From CAIVAT01 sp964455285 (lineage in GTDB: Bacteria; Bacteroidota; Bacteroidia; Bacteroidales; FEN-979): 64,000 nt of DNA. Both the position numbers and the translations under genes were made by a program. The stretch is from positions 33,678 to 97,677 of the forward strand of contig CAYVVG010000004.1 in the NCBI GenBank assembly GCA_964455285.1, written 5' to 3'. The notes under the pieces are model-generated. The model was given only the letters and a program-made list of their open reading frames with translations. It did not search any database and was not told the origin of the DNA. Shown here in pieces: positions 17,442-24,672 of the stretch (position 1 is the first letter of the stretch; each line of letters opens with the position of its first letter).

Positions 17442-18413
17442 ATGAAAAAGCTCTTTCTTCTCACCATGATCGCAGGGGTCTGCATGCATGGTCCCGCCCT
17501 GCTGGCCGCCAAATGGCGCGTGAACAATACCGGTATCCAGGCCCACTTCACTACCGCCGGCGGCGCGGCGAATTCCCCGCTCGTATCACCCGGGGATACA
17601 TTGTATTTTGAAGGCTCAACGTTTTCTTACGGTGCCGTGGAACTGACCAAGCGGCTTGTCATCATCGGACCGGGCTACTTCCTTGGTGAAAACGATTCAA
17701 CCCAGGCGGATTTAAAAGTGGCCATCATGGGAAGTGTTGCATTTTATGCCGGTTCCGACGGAACGATCGTAAAGGGGATGACCCTTGACGGGTACACATC
17801 CATTGGTGACGGGAATACGCATGTCGCCAACATCACCCTGGAAAGGAACAGCATTGGCAGTTTGAATATTTACAGGGGCACCGGCCATGTGATCCTCCGG
17901 AACTATATCAGCAATGTCAATGTGCAAAATTGTAATAATGTACTCATATCCAACAACATTATTTTCCGGCAGGGTTCCAGCGGTTACCCTTCCGTATCGA
18001 TGTACACCAACGCATCCGCCACGATCATGAACAACATCATGATGGGGCATGTGTTCATCGCCAATTCAGTCTTCCGGAACAATATCTGCACCTACAGCCC
18101 GATGCCAGAGGTGTTCACTGCCAATAATTGTGTCATTGAAAACAATATAGGAGCTTCCACCCAGTTCGGGACCGCCAACGGGAACCAGCAGAATGTGGAC
18201 ATGGGTACGGTTTTCATGTACACCGGAAGCAGCGACGGAAAATTCAGGCTGAAGCCGGGATCGCCTGCAATCGGTGCCGGCACCGGTGGAACCGACTGCG
18301 GCGTATTTGGCGGGAATTACCCGTATGTTCTATCCGGTATGGTCGGCGGGCCATCGGTGTGGTACCTGCACATGAATGGCATGGATGTCACGGTCAAGGC
18401 AAAAAGTCACTGA
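17442..18413 (+). CDS. Secreted beta-helix-like hypothetical protein, duplicate copy 2
   Basis: 323 residues, the same length as the gene just upstream. The two proteins match closely at the N-terminus (KWRVNNTGIQAHFTT, LTKRLVIIGPGYFLGEN) and at the C-terminus (QFGTANGNQQNVDMGTVFM, PYVLSGM, VTVKAKSH), while the central helix rungs (about residues 100-220) differ strongly. The signal peptide is at about 1-23. The stop is 2 bp before the ATG of the following repeat protein, so the two genes are almost certainly cotranslated or cotranscribed. No sorting domain and no recognised activity. Confidence 0.75.
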   Translation: MKKLFLLTMIAGVCMHGPALLAAKWRVNNTGIQAHFTTAGGAANSPLVSPGDTLYFEGSTFSYGAVELTKRLVIIGPGYFLGENDSTQADLKVAIMGSVAFYAGSDGTIVKGMTLDGYTSIGDGNTHVANITLERNSIGSLNIYRGTGHVILRNYISNVNVQNCNNVLISNNIIFRQGSSGYPSVSMYTNASATIMNNIMMGHVFIANSVFRNNICTYSPMPEVFTANNCVIENNIGASTQFGTANGNQQNVDMGTVFMYTGSSDGKFRLKPGSPAIGAGTGGTDCGVFGGNYPYVLSGMVGGPSVWYLHMNGMDVTVKAKSH

Positions 18414-18415
18414 TC

Positions 18416-19822
18416 ATGAGGCGCCTGCTCTTCTTTGCCCTCGCCTCTTTCCTGCTGTGTAACGGGTACGGGCAAACCATCGACCGGATGGAATATTTTT
18501 TTGACAGCGACCCCGGTTACGGTGCGGGAACTGCCCTCAGTTACAGCCCGGGATCATCCGTTACCGCCACGTTTTATGTCAATACGGCCGGTCTTTCCAA
18601 GGGGGTCCACTTCCTCCTTGTACGGGCGAAGAATGTAAACGGGAAATGGAGTACGGTAACCAGTGCGCCGGTATGCGTACTCGATCCGGGTCCGGGGATT
18701 ACGGTGACGAAACTTGAATATTACATCGACAACGACCCCGGTTTCGGGAGTGCCACACCGGTAACCATCGCGCCGGGCACCCAGGTCCCGGCCCTGTTCC
18801 AGGTCAATGCCGTCGGACTTTCCGATGGGCTGCATTACCTGAGTGTGAGGGCCATGGATGACCAATCCCGGTGGAGCGTACTGTCCTCCTCTCTCTTTTA
18901 CAGGGAGGATATCCAGATCAACACCGCCGTCACCCGTCTTGAATACTTTACGGATACCGATCCGGGATTCGGGAACGGCACTGCACTCCCCGTGTCCTCC
19001 GGTACAACCATCACGGCCTCATTCCAGTTGGAAGCTTCAGGAGCAGGACCCGGGATGCATTTTATCAACCTGAGGGCCATGGATGCGAAAAAACGCTGGA
19101 GTATCCTTTCGTCCTTCCCGTTCGTAAAAATGCCCAATACAACAGGACTTCAGATCGATGCCATCGAATATTTCATCGATACCGATCCCGGGTTCGGCGC
19201 GGCAACTCCGTTGACGATTGCGCCCGGGCAGAATGTTACGGCTGTTTTTACTCCCGCTGTATCATCCCTGTCAAACGGGCTGCACCTCCTCTGTATCCGG
19301 GCAAGGAACCAGGCCGGAATGTGGAGTAATCTCCAGCAGTACCTGTTCTTCACGGAGCCGGCGAACCGGAGTCCGGTGGCTGCCATGGAATATTTTTTCG
19401 ATACCGACCCCGGTTTCGGGAATGCGCAAGCCATTGCCATTACTCCTTCTTTGGACGTGACCGCTCAATTTTCGCCCGATACCACCGGGCTGACTCCTTC
19501 ACAGCACATGCTGGTGGTAAGGACCCGGGATATGGCGGGCAACTGGAGCCTCATGCAAAATGCCTCTTTCGATTTAAACAGCACGGCCAGGACATGGGCC
19601 GGGACGGTAAGCGACGACTGGAATGTCGCCGGCAACTGGTCCCCGGCAGGTGTCCCGGGATGGAATGATGACGTGCTGATCCCGGCCTCGGCTCCTTTTA
19701 TGCCCGTGGTACGGAACCAGGGACACAGTTGCCGGAACCTGGTGGTAACGCCCGGCGGTGGAGCCGTGCAAATAAGCCCAGGCTATGTGTTAACTGTGAA
19801 CGGGACGATCCATCTCGACTGA
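18416..19822 (+). CDS. Secreted protein with five 75-residue DxDPGxG repeats
   Basis: 468 residues from the ATG at 18416, which gives a proper signal peptide (MRRLLFFALASFLLCNGYGQ); the frame is open further upstream but only across the previous gene's end. Five repeats begin at residues 26, 101, 176, 251 and 325. Each starts (M/L/I)EYF(F/I/T)D(S/N/T)DPG(F/Y)G, continues with ...VTA.F....GLS.G.H.L.VRA.(D/N), and ends W(S). The period is 75, 75, 75 and 74 residues. A final domain (about 391-468, TWAGTVSDDWNVAGNWSPAG) is of the kind that often precedes a sorting domain in Bacteroidota, but the protein stops without one. The acidic DxDPGxG loops could bind calcium; that is a guess. Function unknown. 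Confidence 0.8.
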   Translation: MRRLLFFALASFLLCNGYGQTIDRMEYFFDSDPGYGAGTALSYSPGSSVTATFYVNTAGLSKGVHFLLVRAKNVNGKWSTVTSAPVCVLDPGPGITVTKLEYYIDNDPGFGSATPVTIAPGTQVPALFQVNAVGLSDGLHYLSVRAMDDQSRWSVLSSSLFYREDIQINTAVTRLEYFTDTDPGFGNGTALPVSSGTTITASFQLEASGAGPGMHFINLRAMDAKKRWSILSSFPFVKMPNTTGLQIDAIEYFIDTDPGFGAATPLTIAPGQNVTAVFTPAVSSLSNGLHLLCIRARNQAGMWSNLQQYLFFTEPANRSPVAAMEYFFDTDPGFGNAQAIAITPSLDVTAQFSPDTTGLTPSQHMLVVRTRDMAGNWSLMQNASFDLNSTARTWAGTVSDDWNVAGNWSPAGVPGWNDDVLIPASAPFMPVVRNQGHSCRNLVVTPGGGAVQISPGYVLTVNGTIHLD

Positions 19823-19843
19823 TCACGACCGCCAGTTTACGGC

Positions 19844-20158
19844 CTATTCAAAAGAGGCTTCTTTGGGGGTGGATGGTGCCAGTCCTTCAGGAACGACCTG
19901 GGCAGAGGAGGAGGGTTCGTCACCAAATTCCGCTTCCTTCGGGGTGACCGGGGCGAGTGTTGCCATGTTGATCTCGATCACAGGGGCGCCATCGGCATCT
20001 GTAAAGTCGGCAACAGCCGGTGTCGCGGGTGCCAGCGACCGGATATAAAGGTTGGTCGCGCCGGTTCCGGAAGCGAGGACGGGTTGCAGGGAAAGAGTCA
20101 CCACGGCGGACAGTATGTAAGAGGTCTTAAGAATCAAAGAGTGCATTCGGGTTTTCAT
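19844..20158 (-). CDS. Small exported protein with three LAPxTP repeats
   Basis: 104 residues. An N-terminal signal peptide or membrane segment (about 8-30, LKTSYILSAVVTLSLQPVLAS) is followed by three spaced copies of LAPxTPxxAxF: SLAPATPAVADF (41-52), TLAPVTPKEAEF (67-78) and GLAPSTPKEASF (92-103). The last copy ends the protein. Similar LAPxxPxEAxF proteins occur in Bacteroidota as uncharacterised small secreted proteins. A -7-like TATCTTTG lies about 115 nt upstream, giving a long leader. It is convergent with the repeat-protein gene, which stops 21 bp away. Function unknown. Confidence 0.65.
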   Translation of the reverse strand: MKTRMHSLILKTSYILSAVVTLSLQPVLASGTGATNLYIRSLAPATPAVADFTDADGAPVIEINMATLAPVTPKEAEFGDEPSSSAQVVPEGLAPSTPKEASFE

Positions 20159-20273
20159 TGCGTTGGTTTTTTATTGTTGTCATGTCCATCAGACAGGATC
20201 TAAAACCAGATGTTACAGGTTGATCAAGGATTAACAAATCTTTAACAAGCGATTGACAACAACAATTTGATGG

Positions 20274-20281
20274 CAAAGATA
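20274..20281 (-). promoter_or_regulatory. -7 element (TATCTTTG) for the LAPxTP repeat protein
   Basis: A perfect TAnnTTTG on the minus strand, 115 bp before the ATG at 20158. The leader between them (20159-20273) is AT-rich with no convincing riboswitch fold by eye. Confidence 0.5.
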
Positions 20282-20390
20282 GCTGTTATTTGGAATCAGT
20301 CTTTATAAAATCGACGAACAGGGGTTTTTCCCCGACGAAAGCGGACCGGGGAGTTTGGATGAATGGAGGGAAGCGAACCGGTGAAAAAGA

Positions 20391-20425
20391 AGAAGGAAGA
20401 TGTTGATATTCAACATCTTCCTTCT
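20391..20425 (-). terminator. Rho-independent terminator of the acpT-metH-metF-GGGPS-DPP operon
   Basis: The arms 20391-20406 and 20410-20425 are perfectly complementary over 16 bp around a 3-base loop. On the minus strand the hairpin runs into a T-rich tract (tctttttcac). It sits about 70 bp after the last minus-strand ORF (20495). The rest of 20159-20494 holds no gene I can support. Confidence 0.85.
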
Positions 20426-20494
20426 GGCGTTAATTCAACTGTCTCAGCAAATCCGGAGGCCCCGGTCGGGGTCCGGATTCCTGGCAGCACCGGG

Positions 20495-20758
20495 TTACCG
20501 GGTTACCAGCACTTTCAGCTGTTTCGAGAATCCTTTTCCGGTGATGGCCGTGTATTCGCACGCATAGATCGATTTCTGCGATTTCAAGGAAGTAATGTCA
20601 GAAAGGGTCTTGCACGGGGCCACTGTGGTACTGTTACAATCCGGGAGGGTCAGTACTTTGCTCAGAGCGACATCGTGATCGACCGGAGGCACACACATGA
20701 AACCGACGATTTTGTTTATCAGATGGGCAAATAAAATCCGGAAAAACCGAAATTCCAT
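20495..20758 (-). CDS. Small hypothetical protein, last gene before the terminator
   Basis: 87 residues from an ATG 15 bp after the DPP-IV stop. The N-terminus is hydrophobic and basic (MEFRFFRILFAHLINKIVGF). The C-terminal part, with four cysteines and YACEYTAITGKGFSKQLKVL, reads like the end of an Ig-like/SprB-type beta-sandwich. It may therefore be a short exported protein or a remnant of a larger secreted one. The strong terminator just downstream supports transcription through it. I do not recognise the family, and the ORF could be fortuitous. Confidence 0.35.
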   Translation of the reverse strand: MEFRFFRILFAHLINKIVGFMCVPPVDHDVALSKVLTLPDCNSTTVAPCKTLSDITSLKSQKSIYACEYTAITGKGFSKQLKVLVTR

Positions 20759-20773
20759 CGCACGGGAAAGAAA

Positions 20774-22939
20774 TTAAAGATTCCCCAGAAAATAATCGGT
20801 CAGCTTCCGGTTCAGGTGGACCCGGTCTTTGCCGCGGACATTGTGCTCATGCCCGGGATACAGGAAGAAATCGACCTGTTTTCCCTCCTCCACGCATTTC
20901 TTGAGGAAGGTCAGGGAATTCTGCGGAACCACCGTCCCGTCCTGGTCGTCATGGATGATGAGGACCTTCCCGGTCAGGTCCTTCACCCGGTCGGTCAGGC
21001 AGGCCTCCCGGTAACCCTCCGGGTTTGTGGCGGGCATGTCCATATACCGCTCGCCATACATCACTTCGTAGTACTTCCAATCGGTGACCGGTCCTCCGCA
21101 GGCGGCCACTTTGAAGGTGCCGGGATGTTTCAGCACCATCGACAGCGTCATGAAACCGCCATAGCTCCAGCCGTTAATTCCGATGCGGTTAGTGTCGACA
21201 TATTCCTGTTTTTTCAGGAATTTCACTCCTTCCATCTGGTCCAGTACTTCCTTTTCGCCCAGGTGCCGGAAGATCGCCTGTTCGAAGGCGGCGCCGCGGT
21301 TGGCCGTTCCCCGGTTGTCGAGGGTGAAGACAATAAAACCCTGGCCGGCCAGGAAGTTCAGGAAGAGGCCGGCCCCGTTCAGCCACGAATTGGTGATCAG
21401 TTGTGAATGAGGGCCCCCGTAAACATAGATGATCACCGGGTACTGCTTCCGCGGATCGAACCCGACCGGTTTTATCATGCGGCAGTAAAGGTCCTGTTGG
21501 TCCTCGCTTTTCACGGTGAAGACCGTCGTTTCTCCCAGTTCGATCTCTTTCAGCGGATTGTCATTCTGCAAGAGCGTCTGCTTCCAGGTCCCCTCCCGGT
21601 CGAGGAGATCGATCTGCCGGGCCACCCCGGCACTGGACCAACTGTCGATCACCAGTTTCCCGTCGGGAGAGACCAGTCCCGCGTGAGTGCCGGCCTGCGT
21701 TGTGACCGGATCGACGATACCTGTTTTTATGGCACACCGGAAAACCTGGCGTTCGAGCGGATTATCCTTGTTGCAGGCGAACCAGGCGGTGGTTCCGGCA
21801 GCATCGGTACTCAGGAATTCGGTGACCTCCCATTCGCCGCGGGTCAGCTGACGGATCAGTTGCCCCTCGGAATCGTACAGGAAAAGATGGTTGTACCCAT
21901 CGCGACGGCTTTCCCAGATGAACCGTCCATCATCTCCGGGCAGGAACCTGGGACCCTGCTGGGGTTCAACGTACCTGCTGTCGCGTTCTTCAAACAAGGT
22001 CTTGATGAACCTGCCATCGGTCGCGTCGTACCGGTTCAGGCGCATGTGATCCTGGTCCCTGTTCAGCGTGGCAATGTAGATATATCTTCCGTCGGGGCTC
22101 CAGGTGATGTTGGTCAGGTAAACCGCCCGGGCAGCCGAATCTTCGCCCGGGAATGGACGGGTGTCGAGGTAAAGGGTGTTGCCGTTGCGTGTGTTATAGA
22201 TCCCGACTGTGACTTCGTGGCTTTTCATGCCGGCCATCGGGTACCGGGTGGGGTTTACGGTAGCGATGCGGGTGCTGATGTCCACCAGGGGATATTCGGT
22301 CACCATGCGCTCGTCCATGCGATAAAATGCCAGGCTAAGTCCGTCGGGCGACCAGAAGGTCCCCTTGCTGATGCCGAACTCGTTACGGTGGACCCTGTCG
22401 GAGCCGTATACGATTCCTTCGTTGTCTTCCTGCGACACGGCGGTTGTTTTTCCGTTGCGGGCAATGTAGAGGTTGTTATCGAGGGTGAATGCGGCCGACA
22501 GGGTGGGGGAGGTGATGTCTAGATTGGCTGCCTTTTCGTTCCAGGTATTAACCTGCCGGACCGAGTTTTCAGGAATGTTGCACACGAACAACTTGTTTCC
22601 GCTGACGAAACGGAATCTGTCATCGTCCAGGAAGGTGATGGCCGGAAATCGCCTCAGGGTGTCAAAGCCGTTGAAACTCATAAGTGCGTTGAGTTGTCCG
22701 AGGCGTACCAGGGTATCGCGGAATTCTTTTCCGGGGGTGCCCTGCACCAGGCTGTTTTTCGCCACATACACATACCGGTTGCTTCCGGGCAGCCATTGAA
22801 GTTGGGAGAGGTTGGCCGGGCTGAGTTTCGGGTTCATACCGGTGCCTTCTTCGACGGTAAGCACCCTGGGCTGCGACAGGGCCAGGAGAGGCAGGAAAAG
22901 GAGTGCCGGAGGGAAGCAGCGATGCATCTTGATCATCAT
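20774..22939 (-). CDS. S9 family dipeptidyl peptidase IV
   Basis: 721 residues. The signal peptide (about 1-22, LLFLPLLALSQ) directs it to the periplasm. An N-terminal eight-bladed beta-propeller (DPPIV_N, about 90-450; SPDGLSLAFYRMDE, WSPDGRYIYIATL, WESRRDGYNHLFLYD) gates the C-terminal alpha/beta hydrolase. The catalytic Ser is about residue 592 in GWSYGGFM, Asp about 667 in HDDQDGTV, His about 699 in GHEHNV. The family releases X-Pro or X-Ala dipeptides from peptide N-termini, which suits a proteolytic or amino-acid-fermenting lifestyle; a tryptophanase and an M14 carboxypeptidase also lie in the window. It follows the GGGP synthase gene by 33 bp in an apparent operon. Confidence 0.92.
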   Translation of the reverse strand: MMIKMHRCFPPALLFLPLLALSQPRVLTVEEGTGMNPKLSPANLSQLQWLPGSNRYVYVAKNSLVQGTPGKEFRDTLVRLGQLNALMSFNGFDTLRRFPAITFLDDDRFRFVSGNKLFVCNIPENSVRQVNTWNEKAANLDITSPTLSAAFTLDNNLYIARNGKTTAVSQEDNEGIVYGSDRVHRNEFGISKGTFWSPDGLSLAFYRMDERMVTEYPLVDISTRIATVNPTRYPMAGMKSHEVTVGIYNTRNGNTLYLDTRPFPGEDSAARAVYLTNITWSPDGRYIYIATLNRDQDHMRLNRYDATDGRFIKTLFEERDSRYVEPQQGPRFLPGDDGRFIWESRRDGYNHLFLYDSEGQLIRQLTRGEWEVTEFLSTDAAGTTAWFACNKDNPLERQVFRCAIKTGIVDPVTTQAGTHAGLVSPDGKLVIDSWSSAGVARQIDLLDREGTWKQTLLQNDNPLKEIELGETTVFTVKSEDQQDLYCRMIKPVGFDPRKQYPVIIYVYGGPHSQLITNSWLNGAGLFLNFLAGQGFIVFTLDNRGTANRGAAFEQAIFRHLGEKEVLDQMEGVKFLKKQEYVDTNRIGINGWSYGGFMTLSMVLKHPGTFKVAACGGPVTDWKYYEVMYGERYMDMPATNPEGYREACLTDRVKDLTGKVLIIHDDQDGTVVPQNSLTFLKKCVEEGKQVDFFLYPGHEHNVRGKDRVHLNRKLTDYFLGNL

Positions 22940-22972
22940 GTTCTATTTTGATTTCGGAAGTGAAAATGCTTG

Positions 22973-23707
22973 TCAGTGGGGACGGGTGGCAGCGATCTGC
23001 GGGATAAGACCGGGGTTCTTTTCGATGCCGTTGCCTACCACGATCAGGTCGGCTCCCGCCTCGAATGCCCGGGAAGCGGCTTCGGGATTTGTAATGCCCC
23101 CGCCCACGATCAGCGGGATGCCGATCGCCTTTTTCACCGCATCGATCATGTCGGCGGGAACAGGTCGTTCTGCACCGCTTCCTGCATCGAGGTAGATCAG
23201 TTTCATGCCCAGCATTTCACCGGCCATGGCCGTGCAAACCGCAATTTCTTTCTTGGCTGCAGGGATGGGGGTGGTGTTGCTCATATAAGCGACGGTGGTA
23301 AGAGGACCGCTTTCGATCAGCATGTAGCCGGTGGAGAGGATCTCCAGGTGGCTCGATTTGAGGAACGGGGCGGAGATCACATGCCGTCCGATCAACAGGT
23401 CGGGATTCCTGCCGGAGATCAGCGACAGCAGCAGGATCGCATCTGCTTTCCCGTCCAGCTGCAGATCGTTTCCGGGAAACAGGACGACCGGGATGGGAGT
23501 GTTATCGCGCAGGAAAGAGACTACCGCTGAATGTGTGTCATGGGTGAGCAGGCTGCCTCCGACCAAGAAATAGTCGATGTTCGCTTCCACCGCCATGGCG
23601 GCGGTTTTTGACAATGTATCGTCGCTGTATTTGTCAGGATCGATCAGTACGGCAAACTTCTTCCGGCCGTTCCGGCTATCCTGCTGGAGGGTGGGATAAA
23701 GAGTCAT
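22973..23707 (-). CDS. Geranylgeranylglyceryl/heptaprenylglyceryl phosphate synthase family protein
   Basis: 244 residues forming a TIM barrel of the PcrB/GGGPS family. Visible motifs are KKFAVLIDPDKYSDD at the N-terminus, VVLFPGNDLQL, LIYLDAGSGAERPVP and the phosphate-binding IVGGGITNPEAA followed by ADLIVVGNGIEKNP. The enzyme joins a polyprenyl diphosphate to sn-glycerol-1-phosphate, the first committed step of archaeal ether lipids. Group I homologues in Bacteroidota have been reported, but their physiological product is not settled. Its start overlaps the metF stop by ATGA, so the two are translationally coupled. No G1P dehydrogenase is in the window. Prenyl chain length cannot be told by eye. 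Confidence 0.88.
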   Translation of the reverse strand: MTLYPTLQQDSRNGRKKFAVLIDPDKYSDDTLSKTAAMAVEANIDYFLVGGSLLTHDTHSAVVSFLRDNTPIPVVLFPGNDLQLDGKADAILLLSLISGRNPDLLIGRHVISAPFLKSSHLEILSTGYMLIESGPLTTVAYMSNTTPIPAAKKEIAVCTAMAGEMLGMKLIYLDAGSGAERPVPADMIDAVKKAIGIPLIVGGGITNPEAASRAFEAGADLIVVGNGIEKNPGLIPQIAATRPH

Positions 23708-24672
23708 GACCTGGGTTTAAAAACTGCTTGTGCGATCTGCCGGATGTTCTCCGAGATCCCGACCGAGAAGTAGTGGACCACCGGGACCCCGTTCGAGATC
23801 AGTTCCTCCGACTGGCGGATTCCCCAGTCGATGCCTGCCTTGAACGCGTCGTCATGGGTTTTGCAATCCATCACAATTTTCACCAGCTCCTCGGGGATGT
23901 CGATGTTGAACACCTGGGGCAGGATGTTGATGTCGCGCATCGTGCAGATCGGTTTAATGCCGGGGATCACGGGGACGTTGATCCCGTTCCGGCGGCAAGC
24001 CTCCACGAATTCGAAATACTTCCGGTTGTCGAAGAACATCTGGGTGATGATATATTCGGCTCCCGCATCGATCTTCATTTTCAGGTATTTCATGTCGTAC
24101 GCGTGGTTGGGCGATTCGATGTGTTTCTCGGGGTAGCCCGCCACTCCCACGCAGAAGTTGGTGGCAAAGGTGTTTTGCAGCTCCTCATCGAGGTATTTGC
24201 CGCGGTTCATTTCGGTGATCTGTGCCACCAGGGTGTTGGCATAAGCGTGGCCGTTCTTTTCAGGGATGAAGGTGCGCTGGTTTTTGGGAGCATCGCCCCG
24301 CAGGGCAAGAATGTTGTCGATGCCCAGGTAATGGAAGTCGATCAGCGCGTATTCGGTTTCCTCCTTGCTGAACCCGCCGCAGATGATATGGGGGACTACC
24401 TCCACCTCGGGGTACTTGTACTTGATCGCCGCCGAGATGGCAACGGTACCCGGCCTTTTCCTGACGGTACGCTTCTCCAGGAGCCCGTCCTCCCGCTTCT
24501 TATACACCACTTCCTCCTGGTGGTACGTGACGTTGATGAAAGAGGGCTTGTATTCAAGCAGCGGGTCGATGGTCCTGTAAATACTGCTGATGTTGTGCCC
24601 CCGAAGCGGGGGCAGCAGTTCGAAGGAGAAGAGGGTCCTTTCGGATTTATTGATCAAGTCAATTACTTTCAT
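23704..24672 (-). CDS. metF: Methylenetetrahydrofolate reductase [NAD(P)H]
   Basis: 322 residues from the ATG at 24672 (MKVIDLINKSERTLFSFEL). A longer open frame reaching 25227 is only antisense/out-of-frame sequence of metH and is rejected. The FAD-dependent TIM barrel is complete: FELLPP near residue 18, ALRGDAPKNQ, FCVGVAGYPEKHIE, GAEYIITQMFFDNRKYFEFV and VIPGIKPICT. It reduces 5,10-methylene-THF to 5-methyl-THF, the methyl donor for MetH. It overlaps the metH stop by 4 bp (ATGA) and the following GGGPS start by 4 bp, so metH-metF-GGGPS are tightly coupled. Confidence 0.95.
   Translation of the reverse strand: MKVIDLINKSERTLFSFELLPPLRGHNISSIYRTIDPLLEYKPSFINVTYHQEEVVYKKREDGLLEKRTVRKRPGTVAISAAIKYKYPEVEVVPHIICGGFSKEETEYALIDFHYLGIDNILALRGDAPKNQRTFIPEKNGHAYANTLVAQITEMNRGKYLDEELQNTFATNFCVGVAGYPEKHIESPNHAYDMKYLKMKIDAGAEYIITQMFFDNRKYFEFVEACRRNGINVPVIPGIKPICTMRDINILPQVFNIDIPEELVKIVMDCKTHDDAFKAGIDWGIRQSEELISNGVPVVHYFSVGISENIRQIAQAVFKPRS

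Noticed and set aside
20363..20734. 123-aa open frame on the plus strand
   Set aside because: It runs through the minus-strand terminator hairpin, has no signal or domain, and opposes the transcription implied by the terminator.
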